A DNA stretch of 64,000 nt from Aeriscardovia sp. (GTDB lineage: Bacteria > Actinomycetota > Actinomycetes > Actinomycetales > Bifidobacteriaceae). A program made the translations under genes and the position numbers. Shown piece by piece: positions 56,687 to 64,000 of the stretch. The DNA lies in NCBI GenBank assembly GCA_017538895.1, contig JAFYHY010000097.1, positions 102,126 to 166,125 on the forward strand, in the 5' to 3' direction. Within the stretch, counting starts at the first letter, position 1. Every line of letters begins with the position of its first letter. Below the pieces are notes generated by a model. It was not told the DNA's origin and did not search any database. It saw only the letters and a program-made list of their open reading frames with translations.

Positions 56687-56882
56687 CGGAGATGATCTAT
56701 AAAGTCGAGGTTATAGGTTTAATGGACTTGCTGATGTGTTGTCAGTGGGTTTTCTTCGTTTTACACAATTTTTAATTCTTCCCTCATTATTCATTCAGTT
56801 TTATCACTGAAAATAAACTTGTTCGTTATATTTTATGTGTTAAAGTTTTCTTTAACATTTTTCAAGGAAAGCTTGATTTATT

Positions 56883-57158
56883 ATGAGTTCGCGCCACCAA
56901 GCAAAAATTCTTCGTTCGTGGTATTTACCTGCTCTCTTTTTGTTTGCTCTCCTAAGTTTTCATTATCTTGTTGCTCCAATTATGGAGTTGAATCATGTTC
57001 CTAATGCCGTTGAGTTCAGCGATGTTGATCGTGAATCTCGCAAAGCGATTACCATGCGTGAAGGATCATTGGATGAAAGTGATCACGGTGTTGAGTATAC
57101 TTTCACTTTAACAACGGTACCAAAGACACCAAATAATTTGTTCTCTTCACGTTGTTAA
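56883..57158 (+). CDS. hypothetical single-pass membrane protein
   Basis: 91 aa, not recognised. A basic N-terminus (SSRHQAKILR) is followed by one membrane segment (about residues 13-34, YLPALFLFALLSFHYLVAP) and a hydrophilic, probably extracellular, tail with a single terminal Cys. AAGGA lies rather far (14 nt) from the ATG. The gene lies between tRNA-Lys and the palindrome in front of the DHA2 transporter. Coding nature is plausible but unproven. Confidence 0.5.
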   Translation: MSSRHQAKILRSWYLPALFLFALLSFHYLVAPIMELNHVPNAVEFSDVDRESRKAITMREGSLDESDHGVEYTFTLTTVPKTPNNLFSSRC

Positions 57159-57189
57159 TTGGTGACTATTCATTGAGATGATTTGTCGT

Positions 57190-57233
57190 CACATACTTCT
57201 AATTTCTTTATATAAAGAAATTAGAAGTATGTG
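57190..57233. promoter_or_regulatory. 44-nt perfect palindrome in front of the DHA2 transporter
   Basis: Two 22-nt arms, 57190-57211 and 57212-57233, are exact reverse complements without a loop (left arm begins CACATACTTCTAATT, centre TTTATATAAA). The transporter ribosome binding site AAAGGA starts at the next base. TTGTCG (57183-57188) and TTTATA at 18-bp spacing could form a promoter over the left arm. It is probably an operator or an SD-proximal hairpin. Confidence 0.75.
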
Positions 57234-57245
57234 AAAGGACATGTT

Positions 57246-58667
57246 ATGTCATCTGCTGTTCAATCGACACCACTAAAAACTCCGGCACGTGTATACTGGT
57301 CACTCGTCAGTCTTGTGTTACTGGTGATGGCGGGAGGTGTAAACGATACAGCAATTAATGTTGATTATCCAAGCATCAGCCGCGATTTTAATATCACCTT
57401 GTCAGATGTGTCATGGGTAACCATGATTTATATTCTGACAGGTGCTATTGTGATGGGATCAACTGCATACTTATTGAAACAGTTCACCGCACGATCTATC
57501 GCGCGCTTCTCTGCACTCTCCTTTCTTATCGGCGGTATTATTTGCGCTCTTGCCACATCCTATGGTGTTCTTCTAGTAGGTCGTATCATTCAAGGAACTA
57601 ATTTCGGTCTCGCGTCTGCAACACTATTCTTCCTTATTTTTACTGAAATTCCCAAAGAAAAATTAGGATTCATGTCCGGATTAGCTAGCATGGCCATTTC
57701 ATTCAGCCCAGCTATTGGACCGTCCTGCGGCGGTATCATTTCTACTGATTTTTCCTGGCGTGGTGTCTTCTGGGCATGTATCCCTTTCCCCATCATTGCT
57801 TTTTTACTCAACGAATTCTTTACACGTAATACGCCAGAAAAAACCACTACCCGTTTCAACTACGGTTTACTCATACTTTTAGCAATAGCCTTCATTAGTA
57901 CTGATTGCACTGCTACTTTCATTGGTAACGATAATTTTAATATTTTCTTCTGGATCCTCCTCTGTTGCGATATTCCCTTCTTCATCCTGTTTGGATATGT
58001 AAATCAAAAAAGTAAAAACCCTCTCTTCGATCTTTCACTTCTACGACGCCCCGTTGTCTTTTATGGTTTGATATCCTATATGATCCTCAACTTCATTAAT
58101 CTCGGATATTCCGTCAGTATTCCAACGTATGTGCAAGATGTGTTGCATGGATCTATTGATATTTCAGGTTTAGTTGTTCTTCCAGGCGCCATGGTCGGAG
58201 CACTGTTTGCACCATTAGCAGGTATTTGGGCAGATCGACATGGCTACTTCCATCCAATCGCTTTCGGAACCATCAGTCTCGTAATTGGTGCGTTTCTTTT
58301 CCCTCTCTGCCATGCGTGCATGTCAGTTACTTTAATCGTTATCTGTTATCTTTTTGCTCGCATTGGATGGAATATTACGTTCGCAAATATTCTTCCAGAT
58401 ACCCGTTTACAGGTCGCAGAACATGAAGTTGCTGACCTAAATGCTATTGGTCAGATGGGTGCACAGTTTATGGCATCTTTTGGCGCTGTGTTAACAACCT
58501 CGTTAATTTCTTTGTCAGAATTGCATTATCACGGGTCGTTGTATACTCGTGTTCATCATGGTGCAACAATTGCGTATTCAATGCTGGCTGTTGTTGCGGT
58601 AATTGTTATGGTCTTTATTATCTGCAACTTTATTACTCAACGTCAAACACAAAAACATGTAGATTGA
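57246..58667 (+). CDS. MFS transporter, DHA2 (EmrB/QacA-like) family
   Basis: Proton-coupled exporter of 473 aa with about 14 membrane segments. Typical pieces: ALNVALP-like DTAINVDYPSISRDF, DVSWVTMIYILTGAIVMGS, the Arg-rich loop after helix 2 (TARSIARFSALSFLIG), GRIIQGTNFGLASATLF and the motif C-like GPSCGGIISTDFSWRGVFW. Exports drugs or metabolites; the substrate is unknown. ATG 57246 with AAAGGA 7 nt upstream decides the start. Control by the palindrome directly upstream is likely. It is convergent with an XRE regulator gene. Confidence 0.88.
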   Translation: MSSAVQSTPLKTPARVYWSLVSLVLLVMAGGVNDTAINVDYPSISRDFNITLSDVSWVTMIYILTGAIVMGSTAYLLKQFTARSIARFSALSFLIGGIICALATSYGVLLVGRIIQGTNFGLASATLFFLIFTEIPKEKLGFMSGLASMAISFSPAIGPSCGGIISTDFSWRGVFWACIPFPIIAFLLNEFFTRNTPEKTTTRFNYGLLILLAIAFISTDCTATFIGNDNFNIFFWILLCCDIPFFILFGYVNQKSKNPLFDLSLLRRPVVFYGLISYMILNFINLGYSVSIPTYVQDVLHGSIDISGLVVLPGAMVGALFAPLAGIWADRHGYFHPIAFGTISLVIGAFLFPLCHACMSVTLIVICYLFARIGWNITFANILPDTRLQVAEHEVADLNAIGQMGAQFMASFGAVLTTSLISLSELHYHGSLYTRVHHGATIAYSMLAVVAVIVMVFIICNFITQRQTQKHVD

Positions 58668-58703
58668 AAAACTCCAGAAATGGAGCCAAGTTTCTTCATA
58701 AGA

Positions 58704-58730
58704 GAATGAGAACTTCTTTGTTTCTCATTC
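58704..58730. terminator. hairpin between the DHA2 transporter and the XRE gene
   Basis: GAATGAGAA (58704-58712) pairs with TTCTCATTC (58722-58730), loop CTTCTTTGT. It overlaps the stop of the XRE gene; likely terminator for one or both genes. Confidence 0.5.
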
Positions 58731-59039
58731 AGAAGATACAACTGGTTCCATTTCTGCTTCTTGTTCCACTTCTTGTGCAGTCAATGAAGGAGGCTCAAGC
58801 ATAGTTGAGAGTGAGGTTCCAAGATATTCTGAGACACGAACAATATCATCAAGACTCCATGACGTACGGCCTGTCATTTTGAGTGAAATTGATGGTATTG
58901 ATATTCCGACTCCCTCGGCAAGATTTTTTTGTGATAAATTCTTTAACGTCAGTCTGATTCGAATATTACGAATCAGATTTTTCTGTATTTCAAGCGTTTG
59001 ATCCGCTTGCTGTTGATGCCGTGTCATATTATCTAGCAT
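58725..59039 (-). CDS. XRE family helix-turn-helix regulator
   Basis: 104 aa. The Cro/CI-type helix-turn-helix covers about residues 24-80: IRIRLTLKNLSQKNLAEGVGISIPSISLKMTGR region, then SLDDIVRVSEYLGTSLSTML. The last 20 residues are acidic. Probable DNA-binding protein; target unknown. It is convergent with the DHA2 transporter and divergent from nothing obvious. The start at 59039 has no SD; an ATG at 59027 is possible. Confidence 0.8.
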   Translation of the reverse strand: MLDNMTRHQQQADQTLEIQKNLIRNIRIRLTLKNLSQKNLAEGVGISIPSISLKMTGRTSWSLDDIVRVSEYLGTSLSTMLEPPSLTAQEVEQEAEMEPVVSSE

Positions 59040-59143
59040 AATTTTTATAAAATTTTTGTCAAAATAAGTATGTCGAAATTATCGTGATATAAAAACCAAT
59101 ATGATATAATAAAAATCTATTCATAATATCAAGGGTTAACAGG

Positions 59144-59923
59144 TTAACCAAAATGGCCAGAGATATAATCATCTGTTTCTCTCTGTAATGGGTTCGAAAA
59201 TAATTGTTCTGTTTGATTAAATTCAACCAGATGACTTGGTTTCCCATTCCCTTGCACATTAAAAAATCCTGTGTAATCAGAGCATCGTGCTGCCTGCTGC
59301 ATATTATGCGTGACAATCACAATAGTAAATTCTTTTTTCAATTCAGTAATTAAATCTTCAATTGCCAAGGTAGAAATTGGGTCTAATGCTGAGGTTGGTT
59401 CATCCATCAGAAGAACAGAAGGATGCATAGCCACTGCACGAGCAATACATAATCGTTGTTGCTGTCCACCAGATAAGGCAATACCTGGCGATGATAATTT
59501 ATCTCTGACTTCATTCCATAGGTTTGCACCCTGTAAAGCCCATTCCACTAAATCATCTGCTTCTGTTTTTGATAATCTTTTGTGATTTAATCGTATTCCT
59601 GCAAGAACATTATCCCGAATTGACATGGTTGGGAAAGGATTTGCTTTCTGAAAAACCATACCAATCTGTCGTCGCACATCAACAAGGTTAATATCTTTCC
59701 CATATAAATTCACGCCATCAAGAAGAACTTCCCCAGTACAGTATGCTTTAGGCGTAACCTCATGCATCCGGTTCAATGTTCGCAAAAATGTGGATTTACC
59801 ACATCCCGACGGTCCAATCAGAGCAGTGATTGCATTTTTATGAATTGACATCGTAACATTTTCAACAGCATGAAAAGCACCATAATAAATATTTTCATTA
59901 ATAACTTCAAGACCTTGTCCCAT
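59144..59923 (-). CDS. pstB: phosphate ABC transporter ATP-binding protein PstB
   Basis: ATPase of the high-affinity phosphate importer. 259 aa from ATG 59923 ([11 protein letters not shown]), preceded by GAAAGAAG. Walker [10 protein letters not shown] (about 35-43), Q-loop VFQKANPFP, signature [14 protein letters not shown] and Walker [12 protein letters not shown]. Last gene of pstSCAB; no phoU follows, only the XRE gene. Confidence 0.96.
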   Translation of the reverse strand: MGQGLEVINENIYYGAFHAVENVTMSIHKNAITALIGPSGCGKSTFLRTLNRMHEVTPKAYCTGEVLLDGVNLYGKDINLVDVRRQIGMVFQKANPFPTMSIRDNVLAGIRLNHKRLSKTEADDLVEWALQGANLWNEVRDKLSSPGIALSGGQQQRLCIARAVAMHPSVLLMDEPTSALDPISTLAIEDLITELKKEFTIVIVTHNMQQAARCSDYTGFFNVQGNGKPSHLVEFNQTEQLFSNPLQRETDDYISGHFG

Positions 59924-59936
59924 AATGTATCTTCTT

Positions 59937-60881
59937 TCAGAGATGTGATACAGAGAAACGATGTGAAATAAATCGTCCAATGAGGTTAAGAAATAAAACA
60001 ATAAGGATAAGTACTAAAGCGGCTGCCCAAGCGCGTTCCATTCGAATTCCAGGGATACATGGGTGCACTGCCGCACGCGCACTCGCAGAACATACTGCCA
60101 TGCCTTCAGCATATTGATTATATACATACACCGGTAAAGAGCTCATACGACCATTGAAAAGATTCAAATTGGTAAAACTGACTGATCCGGATGCAATCAG
60201 TAATGGTGCGGTTTCACCAATAACACGTGCTATAGCAAGCAGTACACCAGATACAATTCCTGGCAAGGAGGATCGGAGGACAATATTAATAATCGTACGT
60301 GATTTTGTGGCGCCTAAAGCGTAAGAGGCTTCACGTAAATCTCGAGGAACAATATCAAGCATCTGTTCACATGATCGGATAACCGTTGGAATCATCAAGA
60401 TAGATAAGGCAACAGCACCAACAAAACCATTAATACATCCTGGGCCAAAAAAGAAAGAAAAAAGCGCATATGCGAACAAGCCAGCAACAATAGAGGGAAT
60501 ACCACTCATGACATCAACAAGGAATGAAATCATAGTGCTTATCACACCACCATGTGCATATTCCACCATGTAAATTGCAGTAAATAAGCCAATCGGAACA
60601 GAAATAAGTGTTGCTGTTATAGTAATCAGTAGTGTGCCTAATATCGCGTTCAGAACGCCACCATATGGGTAGAGGCCGCCAACAACACCTTTCATATTGT
60701 GAGTTAAGAAATACCAGTCGAAGCGTGTACTTCCGTGTGAAATTGTTGACCAGAGAATTGCAATTAATGGTAGAAGTGCTAAACAGGCAGTACTATAAAT
60801 AAGAATAGTCATCGCATGATCATGATATTGACGCGAACGTAATGATCGTATAGGGCTAGTAATCAGTCCGTTTCGCTGCAT
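59937..60881 (-). CDS. pstA: phosphate ABC transporter permease PstA
   Basis: Second membrane subunit, 314 aa, six membrane segments and the EAA-type loop [22 protein letters not shown] (about residues 200-220). VEYAHGG and [15 protein letters not shown] are typical. I choose ATG 60881; a GTG at 60905 in the same frame overlaps pstC more. Either way the start lies inside the pstC 3' end, so translation is coupled. Confidence 0.94.
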   Translation of the reverse strand: MQRNGLITSPIRSLRSRQYHDHAMTILIYSTACLALLPLIAILWSTISHGSTRFDWYFLTHNMKGVVGGLYPYGGVLNAILGTLLITITATLISVPIGLFTAIYMVEYAHGGVISTMISFLVDVMSGIPSIVAGLFAYALFSFFFGPGCINGFVGAVALSILMIPTVIRSCEQMLDIVPRDLREASYALGATKSRTIINIVLRSSLPGIVSGVLLAIARVIGETAPLLIASGSVSFTNLNLFNGRMSSLPVYVYNQYAEGMAVCSASARAAVHPCIPGIRMERAWAAALVLILIVLFLNLIGRFISHRFSVSHL

Positions 60882-61903
60882 CGTATGAATTGTTTGTTGA
60901 TGCACAGTGGGTGTCTTATGTTGTTTTTTTGTTTTGTGTGAATGGCGTTCCCGGTGAGATGGTGAGCAGCAATATTCACGAGAAAAGTAATGACAAATAG
61001 TACGAGGCCAGTAGCAATTAGTACAGATACCCCAGCGGAATCAGATTCTGGAAATTGTGCTGCAATATTCGCAGCAATTGTTTGGTTTTGTGAAGCTACA
61101 AGTAGTTTCCATGAGTAGAGGTCTCCTGGTGACAGAATCATTAACACAGCCATGGTTTCTCCCAAGGCACGGCCTAAACCTAACATGGCGGCAGAAATAA
61201 CACCTTTTTTCCCAAATGGTAGTACAGCAAGTTTAATCATTTCCCATTGTGTTGCACCTAAACCAAGTGCTGCTTCTTTGAGGAGTACTGGCGTTTGTTG
61301 AAAAATATCGCGCGCCATTGAACAAATAATAGGAAGAATCATAATGGTAAGCACGAGAGACACTGTTGCAACAGTACGCGGCGGATTGGATGCTTGTCCA
61401 GAAAAGAGTGGAATCCATCCAAAATACGTATTCATCCATTTCCAGAATGGGTAAGTAGAAGGAACTAAAACTAAACCACCCCATAAACCAAAAATGACAG
61501 ATGGGACGGCTGCCAGCAGATCAATAACATGACTCAAAATAAATGCTAGTGGTCGTGGCGCATATTGTGTGATAAAGAGAGCTACACCTAACGCAATAAA
61601 AAGAGCACATACTAACGCAAGAAATGAAGTGAGTATTGTTCCAAAAATAAGAGGACCAACATATGTCCAAAAATGTATTGTTCGCCCTCCGCTCAATGAG
61701 CGAATAGCCCATACTGTCTGATTCTTATCCCCTACCATTGCTGGTGCTGCTTGGATTAGTAGGAAGACAGTGACTGCAGTCAAAATAAAAAGAATAATGA
61801 GACCAGCAATCAACGTTATATATTTAAAAATCGTATCCGCATACCGACACAGCGTTCTCGATACAAAAGTTGATGTGCTGTGTGTTGATGATGTATGTAT
61901 CAT
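60863..61903 (-). CDS. pstC: phosphate ABC transporter permease PstC
   Basis: First membrane subunit, 346 aa, with six to seven hydrophobic segments. DLLAAVPSVIFGLWG and the EAA loop LKEAALGLGATQWEMIKLAVLP are visible, as is MLGLGRALGETMAVLMI. ATG 61903 overlaps the pstS stop as ATGA. The C-terminal 25 residues (basic and His-containing) run into the pstA start. Confidence 0.95.
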   Translation of the reverse strand: MIHTSSTHSTSTFVSRTLCRYADTIFKYITLIAGLIILFILTAVTVFLLIQAAPAMVGDKNQTVWAIRSLSGGRTIHFWTYVGPLIFGTILTSFLALVCALFIALGVALFITQYAPRPLAFILSHVIDLLAAVPSVIFGLWGGLVLVPSTYPFWKWMNTYFGWIPLFSGQASNPPRTVATVSLVLTIMILPIICSMARDIFQQTPVLLKEAALGLGATQWEMIKLAVLPFGKKGVISAAMLGLGRALGETMAVLMILSPGDLYSWKLLVASQNQTIAANIAAQFPESDSAGVSVLIATGLVLFVITFLVNIAAHHLTGNAIHTKQKNNIRHPLCINKQFIRCSETD

Positions 61904-63051
61904 GAGGCTACCACTCGAATCGATTGAATTGTTTCCATAACTTTTGTTCGAATATTGTGAGACAGTGGGACAGAACCGGAAGTCATGTGTGCAGCATCTT
62001 GCCCTTCGACGCTATCAATATAGGTTAACCATTGTTTCACAAATTCTGCTTTGCTATTGTTCGTATAAACAGGGCATGCAATGGCGTAACTAACTAAATC
62101 AATCGGATACGTATTAGCAACAGTGGTGGTATGTGGAAGAGAGACAATCACGCGTCCTGTCGTTGAGGGAAGAATTGTTGACTGTGATAAAGCATTTGAG
62201 GTAGCTATATCTGTTGGAAGGACATAATTAGTTCCAACATGTACGGCAACAATACCTAATCCTGAAGTGACTTGAGCGGCATCAGCATATCCAATTGTTC
62301 CTTCTGCTTGGAGAACTGTTTGAATTACACCACTCGTACCTTTTGCTCCTTGTCCTGCTTGATAGGACCAGTTTTCGCTTGATGTTTTTGTCCAGTCGTG
62401 TGGTGCTGCTGCGGCAAGATATTCTTCAAAATTTTTTGTTGTTCCTGATTTATCTGATCGCCAAACAGGTGTAATCGAGAGATCTGGTAATTGTGAGGCA
62501 ATTGAAGGATTCAATGCTTTGATCTGTGGGGAGTCCCAGTTGGTAATAGTACCGTTAAAAATTTCTGCGATGACTTGAGCAGTGAGATGAAGATGTTTTG
62601 CATTCAGCCCATAAGATGACAAATTATAGGTTATAGCAATTGGTGCTGCATAATCAGGAAGATCAAAAGCAGTATGTCCATGGCATATAGTCTCTGAATT
62701 TCTTAATTGTTCATTATTGAGTGGAATATCACTACCAGCCCATACATTTGCTCCATTCAGGAAAGTAGCCACACCTGCTCCTGATCCGGATGGATCATAG
62801 GAAAGGTTCACAGCTGGTTGTAGTTCATTAAAACCAACGATCCATGTTTGGATAGCAGATTGTTGAGATGAAGCGCCAGCACCCGAATAATTGCCCGATA
62901 AAGCAACTGCATCTTTCTGTTTTTTAGGTAAGGAGATGCTCGGAATATTATTCCCAAGATTTTGACCGCATCCTGCACTACTAAGTGTGAAAAAGATAAT
63001 AAGACAAGAAAGAATCATGCGCAGCAAATGTTGCGAATGATGCTGATTCAT
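61900..63051 (-). CDS. pstS: phosphate-binding lipoprotein PstS
   Basis: Extracellular phosphate receptor, 383 aa. Signal peptide with lipobox LSSAGCG (Cys at about 28), then GAGASSQQSAIQTWI, YDPSGSGAGVATFLNG (phosphate loop), GSDIPLN and RSDKSGTTKNFEEYL, all family-type. GGGGAG lies about 8 nt upstream of the ATG. First gene of pstSCAB; a TATGAT at about 63100-63110 (minus strand) could be a -10 box, but no phosphate-regulator box is recognisable. Confidence 0.95.
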   Translation of the reverse strand: MNQHHSQHLLRMILSCLIIFFTLSSAGCGQNLGNNIPSISLPKKQKDAVALSGNYSGAGASSQQSAIQTWIVGFNELQPAVNLSYDPSGSGAGVATFLNGANVWAGSDIPLNNEQLRNSETICHGHTAFDLPDYAAPIAITYNLSSYGLNAKHLHLTAQVIAEIFNGTITNWDSPQIKALNPSIASQLPDLSITPVWRSDKSGTTKNFEEYLAAAAPHDWTKTSSENWSYQAGQGAKGTSGVIQTVLQAEGTIGYADAAQVTSGLGIVAVHVGTNYVLPTDIATSNALSQSTILPSTTGRVIVSLPHTTTVANTYPIDLVSYAIACPVYTNNSKAEFVKQWLTYIDSVEGQDAAHMTSGSVPLSHNIRTKVMETIQSIRVVAS

Positions 63052-63218
63052 GAAGATCAGCTCCCCTTCCTGATGATTTGATTAAAAAAAACCTGTCTTT
63101 TTAGTGATCATAACAAATATGCCTTACCTCTTTTTGCGTCATATCGTTGCAACTGTAGAGGGATACTGGTATAAATGAGGTTTGTATACGTGCGTATTTG
63201 AATAAGATAGAGGCAAAT

Positions 63219-63488
63219 ATGAAGAAGGATATTCATCCAGAATACGGTCCTGTTGTCTTCCGTGACAGAACTGGTAATCTTACATTCTTAACCCGTTCCA
63301 CTCTTGCTGGAAGCAAACGTGTAACAAACACCATTGAATGGGAAGATGGTAACACCTATCCTCTCTATGATGTTGATATTTCTTCCGCGACTCATCCTTT
63401 CTATACTGGCAAGCGTACCGTTCTTGATACTGCTGGTCAGGTCAGCAAGTTCGAAAAGCGTTATGGCAAGCGTACTGCTACTAAGTAA
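63219..63488 (+). CDS. rpmE2: 50S ribosomal protein L31 type B
   Basis: Large-subunit protein, 89 aa: [16 protein letters not shown] at the start, [12 protein letters not shown] and KFEKRYGK near the end. It lacks the CxxC zinc ligands, so it is the C- form often made when zinc is short; no Zur box is recognisable in front. ATG 63219 with AGAGG 6 nt upstream is preferred to an in-frame codon 21 nt earlier. Single gene with a strong terminator. Confidence 0.95.
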   Translation: MKKDIHPEYGPVVFRDRTGNLTFLTRSTLAGSKRVTNTIEWEDGNTYPLYDVDISSATHPFYTGKRTVLDTAGQVSKFEKRYGKRTATK

Positions 63489-63510
63489 GCTTTTGTAAGT
63501 AGCATATAGT

Positions 63511-63553
63511 ATTAAAAAATGGGGTGCTGTTTAACAGCACCCCATTTTTTAAT
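63511..63553 (+). terminator. intrinsic terminator of rpmE2
   Basis: Two 21-nt perfectly complementary arms (63511-63531 and 63533-63553) containing GGGGTGCTGTT / AACAGCACCCC and an A-run/T-run pair. Bidirectional character. Confidence 0.92.
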
Positions 63554-63585
63554 ACATGAAAAACAAAAGCATCTTTAATATCAAA

Positions 63586-63611
63586 AAGGGCTTCAAAATT
63601 CTGAAGCCCTT
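63586..63611 (-). terminator. intrinsic terminator of the surface-protein gene
   Basis: AAGGGCTTCA (63586-63595) and TGAAGCCCTT (63602-63611), loop AAATTC, followed by TTTTTGA on the minus strand. Confidence 0.88.
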
Positions 63612-63644
63612 CTAATTCATGCTACTGAAAGAAAGTTAGCAAGA

Positions 63645-64000
63645 TTATTCCTCTGAGGAATCATCCTTACGATGACGCTTCTTTAGAAGCATACCTACTC
63701 CGAAGAAAGCAAGCATTGCTACGACCACTGCGATAACAGAAGCACCAGTCTTAGCAAGCGCAGAAGATTCAGTTACTGTAATTTTCTTCTGCGAATCAGT
63801 CTTCTTAGTAGTTGCTGTTTGTGGTACAGAGACATTTGTCTCGTTATTATTATTATTGTTTTGCGTGGTGCCTTCTGCCTTATGCGTTTCAGCATCAGAA
63901 GTCACATTCACTGTCACTGGAACATCAGCAGTAGTTTCATCAGGGAATGTTACTTGAACGACTGCTTTCTTCTCGCCAGGAGTGCTTGTATCTGGAGCAG
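63645..64000 (-). CDS. LAKTG-anchored surface protein with Rib-type repeat (partial, C-terminal)
   Basis: C-terminal 117 residues of a wall-anchored protein; the gene continues beyond the right edge. Visible: PGEKKAVVQVTFPDETTADV and VPVTVNVTSDAET, resembling a Rib/Ig-like repeat (YPDGT-type strand), a low-complexity linker with six Asn, then the sorting signal LAKTG, a membrane segment (SVIAVVVAMLAFFGVGML) and a basic tail KKRHRKDDSSEE. A sortase should join it to the wall. It resembles the decayed remnant at 49.4 kb. It is probably an adhesin or host-interaction protein. Confidence 0.88.
   Translation of the reverse strand, partial: APDTSTPGEKKAVVQVTFPDETTADVPVTVNVTSDAETHKAEGTTQNNNNNNETNVSVPQTATTKKTDSQKKITVTESSALAKTGASVIAVVVAMLAFFGVGMLLKKRHRKDDSSEE

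Overview
The window looks like chromosome from a low-GC member of the Bifidobacteriaceae (Gardnerella/Alloscardovia-like; the genus cannot be fixed by eye). Support for this: actinobacterial gene sets and orders (ftsH-hpt-tilS-dacB, rpsP-khpA-rimM-trmD, rpmB/ddl/gpsA/plsC/murA, rpsF-ssb-rpsR-rplI, dnaX-recR), actinobacterial families (DUF3039, DUF5701, Nudix plus histidine-phosphatase fusion, DivIVA-like coiled coil), an Asp-type MurA, and an LAKTG-type wall anchor. Almost all of it is dense housekeeping sequence, with many ATGA start/stop overlaps. I see no insertion sequence, prophage, CRISPR array or restriction system.

Layout. 1-7 kb (minus): FtsH, Hpt, TilS, a PBP4-type carboxypeptidase, a membrane glycosyltransferase and an AI-2E/PerM-family protein. 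7-11.6 kb: a soluble glycosyltransferase, GalE, RdgB, RNase PH and a Pr6Pr membrane protein. 11.7-16.2 kb: PncB, DUF3039, a DivIVA-like protein, DUF177 (YceD), L32 and RNase III. 16.3-25.9 kb: an ABC-F ATPase, CysS, Ffh, a membrane-anchored EEP nuclease/phosphatase, then rpsP-khpA-rimM-(small membrane protein)-trmD and a PPOX-fold protein. 26-37 kb (minus): RsmD, RecG, L28, Ddl, GpsA, PlsC, MurA, a metallophosphatase, tRNA-Gln, tRNA-Glu and GltX. 37-40 kb (plus): a ThiY/NMT1-like binding protein and permease without an ATPase, and DUF805. 40-49 kb (minus): a histidine phosphatase, GtrA, L9-S18-SSB-S6, an LTA-synthase-like protein, DUF5701, RecR and DnaX. 49.1-51.3 kb is a 2.2 kb stretch without an intact gene; it appears to hold the decayed remnant of a wall-anchored surface protein. 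51-59 kb: Ppk, the Nudix fusion protein, an unknown conserved protein, a candidate small RNA, a lipoprotein, tRNA-Lys, a small membrane protein, a DHA2 transporter under a 44-nt perfect palindrome, and an XRE regulator. 59-63 kb (minus): pstSCAB. 63.2-64 kb: L31 type B and the C-terminus of a Rib-domain LAKTG surface protein running off the window.

How the genes work together. Envelope building (MurA, Ddl, DacB, PlsC/GpsA for phospholipid, LTA-synthase-like protein, GtrA and glycosyltransferases), ribosome biogenesis and translation (RimM, TrmD, TilS, RNase III, six ribosomal proteins, three tRNAs, CysS, GltX) and genome maintenance (RecG, RecR, DnaX, SSB, RdgB) dominate. Phosphate handling clusters loosely: Ppk at 51-54 kb and the Pst importer at 59-63 kb.

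The best leads for new biology are RNA- or DNA-level elements: the multi-hairpin leader of rpsP, an 80-nt three-helix candidate RNA at 55.5 kb with its own promoter-like sequence, a structured leader in front of the ThiY/NMT1-like gene, an SD-sequestering leader of rpsF, and the 44-nt palindrome in front of the DHA2 exporter. All folding and promoter statements come from reading the sequence by eye.
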